Positions 9,431 through 18,635 of a DNA stretch of 64,000 nt are shown piece by piece (the first letter of the stretch is position 1; each line of letters opens with the position of its first letter). The position numbers and the translations under genes were made by a program. The notes beneath the pieces were generated by a model. It was not told the origin of the DNA. It searched no databases and saw nothing but the letters and a program-made list of their open reading frames with translations. This DNA comes from Enterobacter cloacae (GTDB lineage: Bacteria > Pseudomonadota > Gammaproteobacteria > Enterobacterales > Enterobacteriaceae), in the NCBI RefSeq assembly GCF_013375935.1, contig NZ_CP056117.1, positions 4,278,001 through 4,342,000 of the forward strand. Reading direction: 5' to 3'.

Positions 9431-9449
9431 AAAATCCTCATCCGGTTTA

Positions 9450-9463
9450 TGTACAAATGTACA
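9450..9463. promoter_or_regulatory. Palindromic site TGTACA-AA-TGTACA between rcdA and ybjJ
   Basis: TGTACAAATGTACA consists of two self-palindromic TGTACA hexamers 2 bp apart, 20 bp upstream of the rcdA start and 50 bp before ybjJ. TetR-family regulators commonly bind such dyads in the divergent promoter next to their gene. The identity of the binding protein is inferred. Confidence 0.5.
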
Positions 9464-9512
9464 CAAAGTTGCTAGTGTTGTCGCTATCGTTGTACTTCTG
9501 GTGCTGACCCCA

Positions 9513-10727
9513 ATGACGCTGACTTCTCCTCGCAAAGCCCTGCAACTTCGCATGTGGGCGCTGTTTATGTTCTTCTTTATCCCCGGGCTGCTGATGGCCT
9601 CATGGGCGACGCGCACGCCCGCAATCCGCGATACGCTCTCCGTCTCCACGGTGGAAATGGGGATTGTGCTGTTTGGCCTGTCGATTGGCTCGATGAGCGG
9701 CATCCTGTGCTCGGCCTGGCTGGTGAAGCGCTTTGGCACCCGCACGGTGATCCGCACCACCATGTGCTTCGCCGTAGTCGGTATGCTCGCGCTGAGCGTG
9801 GCGCTGTGGTTTGCCTCCCCCCTGATGTTCGCCCTCGGACTGATGGTGTTCGGCGGCAGCTTTGGAGCAGCAGAAGTGGCCATTAACGTTGAAGGGGCCG
9901 CCGTCGAGCAGGAGATGAACAAAACGGTGCTGCCGATGATGCATGGCTTTTACAGCCTCGGCACGCTGGCGGGCGCGGGCGTGGGGATGGCGCTGACGGC
10001 GCTGGGCATTGCCGCCAATGTGCACATATTACTGGCGGCGCTGGTCTGCATTATCCCCATCCTCACCGGCATCCGGGCTATTCCCGCCGGTACGGGACAA
10101 AACGCCTCGGATGAACAAAAGTCTGCGGCAAAAGGGTTGCCCTTCTACCGCGATCTCCAGCTGATGCTGATTGGCGTGGTGGTGCTGGCGATGGCGTTTG
10201 CGGAAGGCTCCGCCAACGACTGGCTTCCGCTGCTGATGGTGGACGGGCACGGCTTTAGCCCCACCTCCGGCTCGCTGATATACGCCGGCTTTACGCTCGG
10301 TATGACCGTCGGACGCTTTACCGGCGGCTGGTTTATCGACCGCTACAGCCGCGTCGCGGTGGTGCGTGCCAGCGCCCTGCTGGGCGGGCTGGGCATCGCG
10401 ATGATTATCTTTGTGGACGTAGACTGGATTGCCGGCGTGTCGGTGATCCTGTGGGGGCTGGGCGCCTCTCTCGGCTTCCCGCTGACCATTTCTGCCGCCA
10501 GCGATACCGGCCCGGATGCGCCAACCCGCGTAAGCGTCGTGGCGACCACCGGCTACCTTGCCTTCCTGGTGGGGCCGCCGCTGCTTGGGTTCCTCGGCGA
10601 GCACTACGGGTTGCGCAGCGCCATGCTGGTGGTATTAGGGTTAGTGATTATTGCCGCACTGGTGGCGCGCGCGGTGGCAAAACCGGACGCTGAACAAACG
10701 ACAATGGAGAAGGGATATGAGCGTTAA
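9513..10727 (+). CDS. ybjJ: MFS transporter YbjJ
   Basis: 404-residue major facilitator with about 12 membrane segments, matching YbjJ (402 residues in E. coli). The first segment is [20 protein letters not shown]; the conserved loop is FGTRTVIR, and [10 protein letters not shown] marks the second-half repeat. The start [13 protein letters not shown] at 9513 is chosen by homology; no strong ribosome site is visible, so a nearby alternative is possible. The substrate is unknown. It overlaps ybjI by 11 bp, so the two are translationally coupled, as in E. coli. Confidence 0.9.
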   Translation: MTLTSPRKALQLRMWALFMFFFIPGLLMASWATRTPAIRDTLSVSTVEMGIVLFGLSIGSMSGILCSAWLVKRFGTRTVIRTTMCFAVVGMLALSVALWFASPLMFALGLMVFGGSFGAAEVAINVEGAAVEQEMNKTVLPMMHGFYSLGTLAGAGVGMALTALGIAANVHILLAALVCIIPILTGIRAIPAGTGQNASDEQKSAAKGLPFYRDLQLMLIGVVVLAMAFAEGSANDWLPLLMVDGHGFSPTSGSLIYAGFTLGMTVGRFTGGWFIDRYSRVAVVRASALLGGLGIAMIIFVDVDWIAGVSVILWGLGASLGFPLTISAASDTGPDAPTRVSVVATTGYLAFLVGPPLLGFLGEHYGLRSAMLVVLGLVIIAALVARAVAKPDAEQTTMEKGYER

Positions 10728-11529
10728 GCTGATTGCAGTCGACATGGATGGCTCCTTCCTGAGCGATGCGAAAACCTACAATCGGGCGCGTTTTCTGGCG
10801 CAGTACGCGCGCATGAAGGCGCAAGGCATTCGTTTTGTGGTGGCCAGCGGAAACCAGTATTACCAGCTGATCTCATTTTTCCCGGAGATCGCCCACGAGA
10901 TCGCCTTTGTCGCCGAAAACGGCGGCTGGGTCGTTGATGCCGGTGAAGATGTATTTAACGGCGAGCTGTCGAAAGAGCACTTTTTGACCGTCGCCACCCT
11001 GTTAAACGACGTTCCCGGCATAGAGATTATCGCCTGCGGAAAAAACAGCGCCTACACGCTGAAAACCTATGACGACCTCTTTAAAGAGATTGCCCTGAAG
11101 TACTATCACCGTCTTGAAAGCGTCAGCAGTTTTGACAACCTCAACGATATTTTCTTCAAGTTCGGGCTTAACGTCTCGGACGACGAAATACCGCGCATTC
11201 AGGCGCTGCTGCATGAAAAGCTTGGCGACATCATGGTGCCGGTGACCACCGGACACGGCAGTATCGACCTGATTATCCCCGGCGTGCATAAAGCTAACGG
11301 CCTGCGGATCCTTCAGGCGCGCTGGGGCATTGAGAACAGCGAGGTGGTGGCCTTTGGCGACAGCGGTAACGACGTGGAGATGTTGCGCCAGGCAGGGTAT
11401 GACTTCGCGATGGCCAATGCCAAACCGCACATTAAAGCGGTGGCCCGCTTTGAGGCGCCGAATAATAATGACGAAGGCGTGCTGGACGTGATTGATAAGG
11501 TGCTGAACGGGGAAGCGCCGTTTAATTGA
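10717..11529 (+). CDS. ybjI: HAD-family (Cof-type) sugar/flavin-precursor phosphatase YbjI
   Basis: 270-residue cytosolic HAD-IIB phosphatase. Asp9 and Asp11 of VDMDGS are the nucleophile and acid/base, [11 protein letters not shown] carries motif II, and [11 protein letters not shown] motif IV. E. coli YbjI has been reported to dephosphorylate riboflavin-pathway intermediates and FMN. It overlaps the end of ybjJ by 11 bp behind a GGAGAAGGG ribosome site. The window encodes a close paralogue, ybiV (34659-35474), with the same [14 protein letters not shown] core. Confidence 0.92.
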   Translation: MSVKLIAVDMDGSFLSDAKTYNRARFLAQYARMKAQGIRFVVASGNQYYQLISFFPEIAHEIAFVAENGGWVVDAGEDVFNGELSKEHFLTVATLLNDVPGIEIIACGKNSAYTLKTYDDLFKEIALKYYHRLESVSSFDNLNDIFFKFGLNVSDDEIPRIQALLHEKLGDIMVPVTTGHGSIDLIIPGVHKANGLRILQARWGIENSEVVAFGDSGNDVEMLRQAGYDFAMANAKPHIKAVARFEAPNNNDEGVLDVIDKVLNGEAPFN

Positions 11530-11545
11530 TTTCGTGCGCTCTGGT

Positions 11546-11569
11546 CCCCTCACCCTAACCCTCTCCCCG
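11546..11569. repeat. Left half of an intergenic palindromic element interrupted by IS481
   Basis: CCCCTCACCC TAACCCTCTCCCCG is the left arm of the CCCTCTCCC-type repeat seen elsewhere in the window. The right arm (GGAGGGGCGAGGGG) resumes at 12859 after the insertion sequence. Joining them at the duplicated CCCCG restores one uninterrupted hairpin. Confidence 0.75.
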
Positions 11570-12854
11570 TGTACGGTCCGGGGACATAGTGAACACTTGT
11601 TCGGGGACATGGTAGACACTTACAACTAAGGCATAAGAACCCGTTTATGGAGTCGCTTATGCCCTGGGATGCGAGAGATACCATGTCATTACGTACCGAG
11701 TTTGTTTTGTTCGCCTCGCAGGACGGGGCGAACATCCGTTCCCTCTGCCGTCACTTTGGCATTTCACCTGCGACCGGCTACAAGTGGCTTCGCCGCTGGG
11801 GAGAGGAAGGTGCCTCCGGCCTTCAGGACCGCCCGCGCATACCGCACCATTCCCCGAACCGCTCATCTGACGACATCACTGCCCTGCTGCGTATGGCCCA
11901 TGGCCGCCATCAACGCTGGGGCGCACGCAAGATAAAGCACTGGCTCGAAGACCAGGGGCACACTATGCCCGCCTTCAGCACCGTCCATAACCTTATGGCC
12001 CGCCATGGTCTGCTGCCGGGCACTTCACCGGGCATTCCCGTCACGGGACGGTTCGAACATGACGCGCCGAACCGCCTCTGGCAGATGGATTTTAAGGGCC
12101 ACTTTCCCTTTGGCGGGGGCCGCTGCCATCCGCTCACCCTGCTGGACGACCACTCCCGTTTTTCCCTGTGCCTGGCGCACTGTACCGATGAACGGCGCGA
12201 GACCGTGCAGCAGCAGCTGGTCAGCGTGTTTGAGCGTTACGGCCTGCCGGACCGGATGACAATGGACAACGGCGCCCCGTGGGGAGACACCACCGGCACC
12301 TGGACGGGGCTGGAGCTGTGGCTGATGCGTCTGGGTATCCGGGTGGGGCACTCCCGGCCGTATCATCCGCAGACGCAGGGCAAGCTGGAGCGTTTTCACC
12401 GCAGCCTGAAGACGGAGGTGCTGCAGGGGAAGTGGTTTGCGAACGAGGGCGAGCTGCAGCGCGCCTTCGACCACTGGCGGACGGTATATAACCTTGAACG
12501 CCCGCATGAGGCGCTGGATATGGCGGTGCCGGGCTCGCGGTATAAGCCGTCTGTACGGCAGTACAGCGGCAACACACCGCCCCCGGAATACGACGAGGGC
12601 GTGATGGTCAGGAAAGTGGATATCAGCGGAAAGCTGAGCGTGAAAGGGGTAAGTCTGAGCGCAGGCAAGGCGTTCAGGGGAGAACGGGTCGGGCTGAAGG
12701 AGATGCAGGAAGACGGCCGCTACGAGGTGTGGTGGTACAGCACGAAAGTGGGGGTGATCGACCTGAAGAAAAAGTCGATCACCATGGGTAAAGGATGTTA
12801 AAAAGTGTTCACCATGTCCCCGAACACCTGTCTACCATGTCCCCGGACCGTACA
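11570..12854 (+). mobile_element. IS481-family insertion sequence, 1285 bp, intact
   Basis: The ends are inverted repeats starting TGTACGGTCCGGGGACAT. Each end carries a second copy of the GGGGACAT-GT-ACA motif about 25 bp inward, so the matched terminal region is roughly 50 bp with a few mismatches. The element is flanked by a 5-bp direct repeat CCCCG (11565-11569 and 12855-12859), a target duplication. It carries a single transposase gene and nothing else. The shape (about 1.3 kb, bipartite TGT...ACA ends, single ORF) resembles enterobacterial IS481 members such as ISKpn28, but I cannot confirm a name. Intact ends and duplication suggest a recent insertion. Confidence 0.9.
11659..12801 (+). 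CDS. IS481-family transposase
   Basis: 380-residue DDE transposase. An N-terminal helix-turn-helix (FGISPATGYKWLRRWGEEG) and HTH_32-like region are followed by an integrase-core catalytic domain with the acidic triad in WQMDFKGHF, RMTMDNGAPWG and the QTQGKLERFHRSLK segment, then a beta-rich C-terminal part. The ATG at 11659 (MPWDARDTMSLRTEF) has GGAG six bases upstream; an in-frame ATG at 11647 is the alternative. Full length, no frameshift, so the element is probably still mobile. Confidence 0.93.
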   Translation: MPWDARDTMSLRTEFVLFASQDGANIRSLCRHFGISPATGYKWLRRWGEEGASGLQDRPRIPHHSPNRSSDDITALLRMAHGRHQRWGARKIKHWLEDQGHTMPAFSTVHNLMARHGLLPGTSPGIPVTGRFEHDAPNRLWQMDFKGHFPFGGGRCHPLTLLDDHSRFSLCLAHCTDERRETVQQQLVSVFERYGLPDRMTMDNGAPWGDTTGTWTGLELWLMRLGIRVGHSRPYHPQTQGKLERFHRSLKTEVLQGKWFANEGELQRAFDHWRTVYNLERPHEALDMAVPGSRYKPSVRQYSGNTPPPEYDEGVMVRKVDISGKLSVKGVSLSAGKAFRGERVGLKEMQEDGRYEVWWYSTKVGVIDLKKKSITMGKGC

Positions 12855-12904
12855 CCCCGGAGGGGCGAGGGGATTGCTTAGTGCTCGCATTAATTTGTGG
12901 GGAA

Positions 12905-12925
12905 CCCTCTCCCACCGGGAGAGGG
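12905..12925 (-). terminator. CCCTCTCCC palindrome at the 3-prime end of mdfA
   Basis: Perfect 9-bp stem CCCTCTCCC / GGGAGAGGG with an ACC loop, a few bases beyond the mdfA stop. It is one of the dispersed palindromes of the window and is likely to stabilise or terminate the mdfA transcript; there is no long T run. Confidence 0.55.
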
Positions 12926-12933
12926 AATAAGGA

Positions 12934-14166
12934 TTACGGTTGCAGCGCGCTTCCTACGCGTTTGTCTTTCAGGAACACCACCATTAACCCTACCCACAGC
13001 AGGCCGTTGGCGAGGTTGAACAGGCTGAACAGCCCGTTGCCGCCAAGCGCGTAAGCGTGCTTGCTCACCTCAATACCGACGGTGAAAATCAGCATTTGCA
13101 GCATGCCCATCGCGGCAGACACCGTGCCTTTACTCATTTCACTGGCGAACAGCGTCAGGCGCACCAGGCCGGCATTCGCCACGCCAATACCAAACGCGTA
13201 TACACTTAGCCCCGCGGTCATCCAGAGGTAGGCATGAGACGAGGCTACGGTCGCCGCCGCCGCAATAATCAGCCCTGCCGCAATGGGCCAGCCGCCCATA
13301 ATAATCAGCGAACGCACGGTGCGACGCGACGTCATACGCGCCAGCACCAGGTTACCGATAATCAGCGCGCCGAAAATCGGCACCTGCAACAGGCCATACT
13401 CATAGCTGCTAAGCTGCTCGCCGCTGATGATGATGACCGGCGACTGGGCAATCCACGCCAGCAGAGGCAGGCTGACGAAGCCCGTCGCCAGCGCGCCCGC
13501 CACAAAACGGCCGTTCTTCAGCACCGCTTTATAATCACGCCCCAGCTCTTTAAGCGAGAGCTTTTCTCCCAGGCGGGTGGCGGTCTCCGGCATCGCGCGG
13601 TGCAGACCAAAGAAGGAGACGGCCGCGAGCGCGGCAAAAAGCACAAACATCCCCTCCCACGGCGCAACGTGCACCCATGCGGCTCCCACCAGCGGACCCA
13701 GAAGCGGTGCAATCAGCGCCACGTTCGCCATCAGCGCGGTGATCTTGATGCACACCGCCTCCTCGAACGACTCCTGAATGGCGGCATAGCCCACGGCGCC
13801 GATAAAGCACAGGCTCACGCCCTGAAGGAAGCGCAGCAGGGTGAACTGCTCAATGTTTTGTGCCAGCAGCGTGGCGAGACAGGTAACGATAAACCACACC
13901 ACGCCCGTCAGCATTACCGGACGGCGGCCAATACGATCCGACAGCGGCCCTAACAGCCACTGTAAAAACATGCCGCCCGCGAGATAGGCGGTCATGGATG
14001 TCGGCACCCACTCAATACCTGCGTTGTACTGCTCAACAACGGCCAGCATGCCAGGCTGGATCATGTCGTTGCCGATATAGGTAGAAAATTCGTAGAGCAC
14101 CAGACACAGAGGAAAAAGTAACGCCTGACGACCCAGACGATTACCGGAAGAAGAACGGTTTATCAT
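12934..14166 (-). CDS. mdfA: Multidrug efflux MFS transporter MdfA
   Basis: 410-residue drug:proton antiporter, the same length as E. coli MdfA (Cmr), exporting chloramphenicol, fluoroquinolones, ethidium and other cations. Twelve membrane segments are evident. The substrate and proton residues Glu26 and Asp34 are present ([11 protein letters not shown]), as are the motif [12 protein letters not shown] and the antiporter motif C region GPLVGAAW. Only the extreme ends differ notably from E. coli. It is divergent from the PAP2 gene. E. coli ybjH, which lies between mdfA and ybjI, is absent; the IS481 occupies this gap. Confidence 0.96.
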   Translation of the reverse strand: MINRSSSGNRLGRQALLFPLCLVLYEFSTYIGNDMIQPGMLAVVEQYNAGIEWVPTSMTAYLAGGMFLQWLLGPLSDRIGRRPVMLTGVVWFIVTCLATLLAQNIEQFTLLRFLQGVSLCFIGAVGYAAIQESFEEAVCIKITALMANVALIAPLLGPLVGAAWVHVAPWEGMFVLFAALAAVSFFGLHRAMPETATRLGEKLSLKELGRDYKAVLKNGRFVAGALATGFVSLPLLAWIAQSPVIIISGEQLSSYEYGLLQVPIFGALIIGNLVLARMTSRRTVRSLIIMGGWPIAAGLIIAAAATVASSHAYLWMTAGLSVYAFGIGVANAGLVRLTLFASEMSKGTVSAAMGMLQMLIFTVGIEVSKHAYALGGNGLFSLFNLANGLLWVGLMVVFLKDKRVGSALQP

Positions 14167-14271
14167 GCAATCTCTTTAGTATGAAAAAATCGCGATGAGT
14201 GTAATGAATTGCCGCTGTCTGAGATAGCACATTAGCGTGAAATAACAGAAATAAAGCACTTATCGTTGTTG

Positions 14272-14288
14272 TTTAAGGTTTCCTTAAG
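14272..14288 (+). promoter_or_regulatory. PmrA-box-like site upstream of the PAP2-ybjG pair
   Basis: TTTAAGGTTTCCTTAAG fits the PmrA (BasR) box YTTAAK-N5-YTTAAK exactly: TTTAAG at 14272-14277, five bases, CTTAAG at 14283-14288. A plausible -10 TATGAT lies at 14299-14304, so the box overlaps the -35 position, as expected of PmrA-activated promoters. The ybjG homologue mig-13 is reported as PmrA-regulated in Salmonella. Confidence 0.65.
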
Positions 14289-14333
14289 TTGGCCTCTCTA
14301 TGATAGAGCCATTTCACGCTACCGATCGAAATC

Positions 14334-15062
14334 ATGACACACGTCGCCAGCCCTTCAGAATTATCTAAGTTACCGACAACTAAGACAAAACGACTTTACC
14401 GTTTGCCGACCCGCTTTTATGGTTATCAGCTTTTCGTGCTGATCGTTCTTGCCCTGCTTTTTACCTGGCTTTCGCGCGATGAATCGCTCGACCGGTGGAT
14501 AACCGGCTTCTGGTATGACGCCGCGGCGCACCAGTTTCCGCTACAGCAAAACCCGCTGCTGGATCTGCTGAACCATCGGCTGGCGAAATACGTGGCCATT
14601 GCGCTGGCCGCCGTGGCGCTTGTTTACGGCGCATTCAGGCGCAATGCCGGGCTGGTAACGGCCGCGCTGCTGATGGGCCTGGGAGCGCTGGTGGTCGGCG
14701 CGCTGAAAAGCCTCAGCCACCACAGCTGCCCGTGGGATCTGGTGGAGTATGGCGGCAAAGCCGTTTCGTACCCCCTGTTCAGCGCCGTTCCGGCAGACAG
14801 CGGGCCGGGGCGCTGCTTTCCCGGCGGCCACGCCTCGAGCGGCTTTATGATTATGGGGCTGTTTTTTGCCTTCTGGCGCGAACGTCCGCGCCTGGCCTGG
14901 GCCTTCGTCGCGCTGGGTGCGGCGATGGGCCTTTTGATGGGCTTCGGGCAGGTGATGCGCGGGGCACATTTTTTCTCTCACAACCTGTGGGCCGGGTGGT
15001 GGGTCTGGTTTTCCCAGGTGCTGGTTTACGGGCTGGTTTCTACCTGGTTTGCTAAAGAGTAA
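14334..15062 (+). CDS. PAP2-family lipid phosphatase, membrane-bound
   Basis: 242-residue inner-membrane phosphatase of the PAP2 superfamily, likely acting on a lipid phosphate in the outer face of the inner membrane. A basic N-terminal tail of about 30 residues precedes five to six membrane segments. Catalytic motifs are KSLSHHSCPWDL (motif 1), FPGGHASSGF (motif 2) and RGAHFFSHNLWAGW (motif 3, with N in place of the usual final D). It has no counterpart at this position in E. coli. The next gene, ybjG, starts 7 bp after its stop and is another PAP2 enzyme, so the pair is one operon behind a PmrA-like box. Candidate roles are lipid A or undecaprenyl phosphate modification; the substrate is inferred only. 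Confidence 0.85.
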   Translation: MTHVASPSELSKLPTTKTKRLYRLPTRFYGYQLFVLIVLALLFTWLSRDESLDRWITGFWYDAAAHQFPLQQNPLLDLLNHRLAKYVAIALAAVALVYGAFRRNAGLVTAALLMGLGALVVGALKSLSHHSCPWDLVEYGGKAVSYPLFSAVPADSGPGRCFPGGHASSGFMIMGLFFAFWRERPRLAWAFVALGAAMGLLMGFGQVMRGAHFFSHNLWAGWWVWFSQVLVYGLVSTWFAKE

Positions 15063-15069
15063 CGATACT

Positions 15070-15678
15070 ATGTTAGAGAATCTGAACTACGAACTGTTTT
15101 ACCTGCTCAACGCCACGCCATCGTCACCGGAATGGATGATTGACCTCGCCACCTTCATTGCGAAGGATGTGATCAGCATTGTACCGGCTCTCGCCGCGAT
15201 CCTCTGGCTATGGGGGCCACGCACACAGGTTACCGCGCAGCGCCACCTGGTGATCAAAATGGCGATGGCGATCGGCGTCAGCGTACTGGCAAGCTACGCG
15301 CTGGGCCACGCCTTCCCGCACGACCGGCCGTTTGTCGAACGCGTCGGCTACAACTTCCTGCACCATGCGCCGGATGACTCGTTCCCGAGCGATCACGGCA
15401 CGGTTATTTTCACCTTCGCGCTGGCGTTCCTGTTCTGGCATCGCCTGTGGTCCGGGGCGGTGCTGATGGGAGTGGCGCTCGCCATCGCCTGGTCCCGCGT
15501 ATACCTGGGCGTGCACTGGCCGCTGGATATGGTCGGCGGTTTCCTGGTCGGTCTGATGGGCTGCGTCAGCGCGGCCATCATGTGGAGCCTCTTTGGTCCG
15601 GCGCTTTATCGTGGATTATCACAGGCCTATCGCGTTCTGTTTGCCCTCCCGATCCGCAAAGGCTGGATACGTGACTAA
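15070..15678 (+). CDS. ybjG: Undecaprenyl-diphosphate phosphatase YbjG
   Basis: 202-residue PAP2 membrane enzyme that dephosphorylates undecaprenyl diphosphate for recycling of the peptidoglycan lipid carrier; overexpression in E. coli gives bacitracin resistance. Motifs are FPHDRPF, DSFPSDHG and SRVYLGVHWPLD. I start at ATG 15070 (MLENLNYELFYLLN), which matches E. coli YbjG; the frame is open seven codons upstream but overlaps the preceding stop. It ends just before a strong terminator. Confidence 0.94.
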   Translation: MLENLNYELFYLLNATPSSPEWMIDLATFIAKDVISIVPALAAILWLWGPRTQVTAQRHLVIKMAMAIGVSVLASYALGHAFPHDRPFVERVGYNFLHHAPDDSFPSDHGTVIFTFALAFLFWHRLWSGAVLMGVALAIAWSRVYLGVHWPLDMVGGFLVGLMGCVSAAIMWSLFGPALYRGLSQAYRVLFALPIRKGWIRD

Positions 15679-15701
15679 CCCCGGTCCGTCAGGTTACACT
15701 T

Positions 15702-15732
15702 GAGCCCCCGCCCTGCGGGGGCTCACTTTTTT
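15702..15732 (+). terminator. Rho-independent terminator after ybjG
   Basis: 10-bp stem GAGCCCCCGC / GCGGGGGCTC (15702-15711 and 15715-15724), CCT loop, and a six-T run ending at 15732. Confidence 0.92.
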
Positions 15733-15745
15733 AGCCCGAGGATCT

Positions 15746-16504
15746 ATGGAAACACGCCGCGATGACCGCATTGCTCAGCTGCTCCAGGCGCTGAAGCGCA
15801 GCGATAAGCTGCATCTCAAGGAAGCCGCCAGCCTGCTCGGCGTGTCTGAAATGACCATTCGCCGCGATCTGAACAGCGACAGCGCTCCCGTTGTGCTGCT
15901 GGGTGGGTATATCGTCCTTGAACCGCGTAGCGCCAGCCACTACCTGTTAAGCGATCAAAAAACGCGGCTGGTGGAAGAGAAGCGCAAAGCCGCGCGGCTC
16001 GCCGCCTCGCTGGTGCAGCCGCATCAGACGCTGTTTTTTGACTGCGGAACAACTACCCCGTGGATCATCGAGGCCATCGACAGCACCCTTCCTTTTACCG
16101 CCGTCTGTTATTCCCTGAACACCTTTCTGGCGCTACAGGAGAAACCGGCGTGCCGGGTGATTTTATGCGGCGGTGAGTTTCACGCCAGCAATGCCATCTT
16201 CAAGCCGCTGAACATTCAGGACACGCTCAGCAACCTCTGCCCTGATATCGCCTTTTACTCTGCGGCGGGCGTGAACGTGCAGCAGGGGGCGACCTGTTTT
16301 AACCTCGAAGAGCTGCCGGTGAAACACTGGGCGCTTAACGCCGCGCAGCACCACGTGCTGGTGGTTGACCACAGTAAGTTTGGCAAGGTGCGCCCGGCAA
16401 GGATGGGGGAACTGTCGCGCTTCGACGCCATCGTGAGCGATTGCCGACCGGACGACGAGATTGTGGCCCATGCGAAGGCGCAGCAGGTGAAGTTGATGTA
16501 TTAA
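15746..16504 (+). CDS. deoR: Deoxyribonucleoside operon repressor DeoR
   Basis: 252-residue DeoR, the same length as in E. coli; it represses deoCABD and nupG and responds to deoxyribose-5-phosphate. The N-terminal helix-turn-helix is LKEAASLLGVSEMTIRRDLN (about residues 24-43); the effector domain carries the DeoR-family GGEFHASNAIF and VDHSKFGK segments. It lies between ybjG and convergent dacC, as in E. coli, and a CCCTCTCCC palindrome separates the two 3-prime ends. Confidence 0.95.
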   Translation: METRRDDRIAQLLQALKRSDKLHLKEAASLLGVSEMTIRRDLNSDSAPVVLLGGYIVLEPRSASHYLLSDQKTRLVEEKRKAARLAASLVQPHQTLFFDCGTTTPWIIEAIDSTLPFTAVCYSLNTFLALQEKPACRVILCGGEFHASNAIFKPLNIQDTLSNLCPDIAFYSAAGVNVQQGATCFNLEELPVKHWALNAAQHHVLVVDHSKFGKVRPARMGELSRFDAIVSDCRPDDEIVAHAKAQQVKLMY

Positions 16505-16522
16505 GCGGGGTGCGGCCTGCTG

Positions 16523-16543
16523 CCCTCTCCCGCAGGGAGAGGG
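16523..16543. repeat. CCCTCTCCC palindrome between deoR and dacC
   Basis: 9-bp perfect stem CCCTCTCCC / GGGAGAGGG with a GCA loop between two convergent genes, where it can act as a shared bidirectional transcript end. Confidence 0.65.
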
Positions 16544-16559
16544 AGAAAACCCATAAGGT

Positions 16560-17765
16560 TTAGCTAAACCAGCTGCCGAACCATCCGTGGAATTTCATCA
16601 GGACGAAATCCCACATCCGGCTGAAGAAGCCGCCCTCTTCCACCGCTTCCATCACCACCAGCGGACGCTGTTCAATCGACTTACCGTTGAGCTGGAAATC
16701 AATCGTCCCGACCACCTGGCCTTTTTTCAGCGGCGCGGTGAGCTGCGGATCGGTCAGGGTATAGCTGGCTTTCAGGTTTTTCAGCTGGCCGCGAGGAATG
16801 GTCACGGAACCCGCTTCGCCCGCCCCCAGGCTCACTTCGCGCTTGTCGCCAAACCAGACGCGCTGGCTTACAAAGGTGGCGTCCGGCTTAATCGGCGTGA
16901 CGGTTTCAAAGAAGCGGAAGCCCCAGGTCAGCAGCTTTTCTGATTCGTTAAAGCGAATGCGGTCGGTTTTAGTGCCCAGCACCACCGAAATCAGGCGCAT
17001 ATCGCCCTGGGTTGCGGAGGCCACGAGGTTATATCCCGCCCCGGCGGTTGTCCCCGTTTTCATACCGTCCACGTTGACGTTGCTGCTCCACAGCAGGCGG
17101 TTACGGTTAGGCTGGCGAATATTGTTGAAGGTAAACTCTTTCTCTTTATGGATGGCGTATTCATCCGGAACGTCATGGATCAGCGCTTTGCCCAGCAGCG
17201 CCATATCACGCGCGGTACTGAACTGACCCGGCGCGTCCAGGCCGTGAACGGTTTTAAACGTGGTGTTGGTCAGGCCCAGTTTTTGCGCGTAGCCGTTCAT
17301 TAAGCCAATAAATGAATCCTGACTGCCCGCCACGTAATCGGCCAGCGCGATACAGGCATCATTTCCTGACTGGATAATGACCCCTTTATTCAGATCGGAA
17401 ACGGACACCTGGTCGCCGGGCTTCAGGAACATAACGGACGAGCCTCGCAGCGCCGGGTTGCCGGTCGCCCAGGCGTCTTTCCCGACGGTGACCATGTCAT
17501 CCAGCTTGATCTTGCCCGCTTTCAGCGCCTGGCCAACCACATAGCTGGTCATTATTTTCGTCAGGCTCGCCGGGTCGAGTTTTTCGTCGGCGTTACCCTC
17601 TGCCAGCACTTTTCCGCTGGCGTAATCCATCAGGATCCAGGCGCGCGCATCGACAGGTGGCGCTTCGGGCGCCGTCTGTTCCGCCGCATAGAGCGTTGGG
17701 GCAAAAAGGAAAAGCAGCGCCGAGCCTGCCGCCAGGCTGCGCAGAGAAGAAGTTTTTTGCGTCAT
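16560..17765 (-). CDS. dacC: D-alanyl-D-alanine carboxypeptidase DacC (PBP6)
   Basis: 401-residue low-molecular-weight penicillin-binding protein that trims the terminal D-alanine from peptidoglycan stem peptides. A Sec signal peptide runs to about residue 27 (TLYA-AEQ). Active-site motifs are S67-LTK70, S133-GN135 and K236-TG238. The C-terminal beta domain is followed by an amphipathic anchor ([18 protein letters not shown]) that attaches it to the outer face of the inner membrane. ATG 17765 gives the E. coli start (MTQ). Full length, intact. Confidence 0.96.
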   Translation of the reverse strand: MTQKTSSLRSLAAGSALLFLFAPTLYAAEQTAPEAPPVDARAWILMDYASGKVLAEGNADEKLDPASLTKIMTSYVVGQALKAGKIKLDDMVTVGKDAWATGNPALRGSSVMFLKPGDQVSVSDLNKGVIIQSGNDACIALADYVAGSQDSFIGLMNGYAQKLGLTNTTFKTVHGLDAPGQFSTARDMALLGKALIHDVPDEYAIHKEKEFTFNNIRQPNRNRLLWSSNVNVDGMKTGTTAGAGYNLVASATQGDMRLISVVLGTKTDRIRFNESEKLLTWGFRFFETVTPIKPDATFVSQRVWFGDKREVSLGAGEAGSVTIPRGQLKNLKASYTLTDPQLTAPLKKGQVVGTIDFQLNGKSIEQRPLVVMEAVEEGGFFSRMWDFVLMKFHGWFGSWFS

Positions 17766-18008
17766 AAATGCCACCCGAGTGTCCATTCTAAAAATCACGT
17801 CACAATCACCGTGTCGCAAGAAGCGATGAGTAATAGCGCACTACAGCGTTCAAAGAAACCTGTTCCAGGTAAAGTTTTTAAAGTTTATGCAATAACATTC
17901 AGATACGCTTTGATTACGGCGTTTTTTTTAGCATCTGTTGCGTAATTGTTAGGTTTATCTCACCATGGCAAAAAGCTGACTCGGATTCACATCTCATCGG
18001 GAGTAAAT

Positions 18009-18635
18009 ATGATTACGCTGTGGGGCAGGAACAATTCGACAAACGTGAAGAAAGTGCTCTGGACGCTGGAGGAGCTGGATTTACCGTTCAATCAAATCAT
18101 GGCCGGATTGTCGTTCGGCGTGAATAAGGACGCTGACTATCTGGCGATGAATCCAAACGGGCTGGTGCCGCCGCTGCGTGATGATGAGACGGACGCCACG
18201 CTGTGGGAGTCCAATACCATCGTGCGTTACCTTGCCGCTCAGTACGGCCAGGGCCGCCTGTGGGTAGAAAACCCGGCCCGGCGCGCCCAGGGTGAAAAAT
18301 GGATGGACTGGGCAAACCAGACGCTTTCCCCAACCCACCGCGTGATCCTGATGGGGCTGATCCGCACGCCGGAAGCCGAACGTGACTATCCTGCCATTCA
18401 CGCCGCGCAGGACGCCTGCGAATCGCTGTTTGCCATGATGGACGACGAACTGGCGAAGCACGCCTGGTTCTCCGGCGACGCGTTTGGCGTGGGCGATATC
18501 GCCGTCGCCCCTTTTGTCTGGAACCTGACCAATATGGGGCTGAGCTGGGCTCCGCGCCCGCACCTTGAGCGCTGGATCCGCCAGCTCAGCGAACGTCCGG
18601 CTTACCGTAACGTGGTGATGATCCCGGTGAGCTGA
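18009..18635 (+). CDS. gstB: Glutathione S-transferase GstB
   Basis: 208-residue cytosolic glutathione S-transferase, the same length as E. coli GstB (YliJ), which acts on bromoacetate and other electrophiles. The thioredoxin-like N-terminal domain has [14 protein letters not shown], the NPNGLVPPL cis-proline loop and [10 protein letters not shown] for glutathione binding; the helical C-terminal domain has [11 protein letters not shown]. The start is ATG 18009, with GGGAG upstream. Its stop codon directly abuts the stop of convergent yliI with no bases between. Confidence 0.94.
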   Translation: MITLWGRNNSTNVKKVLWTLEELDLPFNQIMAGLSFGVNKDADYLAMNPNGLVPPLRDDETDATLWESNTIVRYLAAQYGQGRLWVENPARRAQGEKWMDWANQTLSPTHRVILMGLIRTPEAERDYPAIHAAQDACESLFAMMDDELAKHAWFSGDAFGVGDIAVAPFVWNLTNMGLSWAPRPHLERWIRQLSERPAYRNVVMIPVS

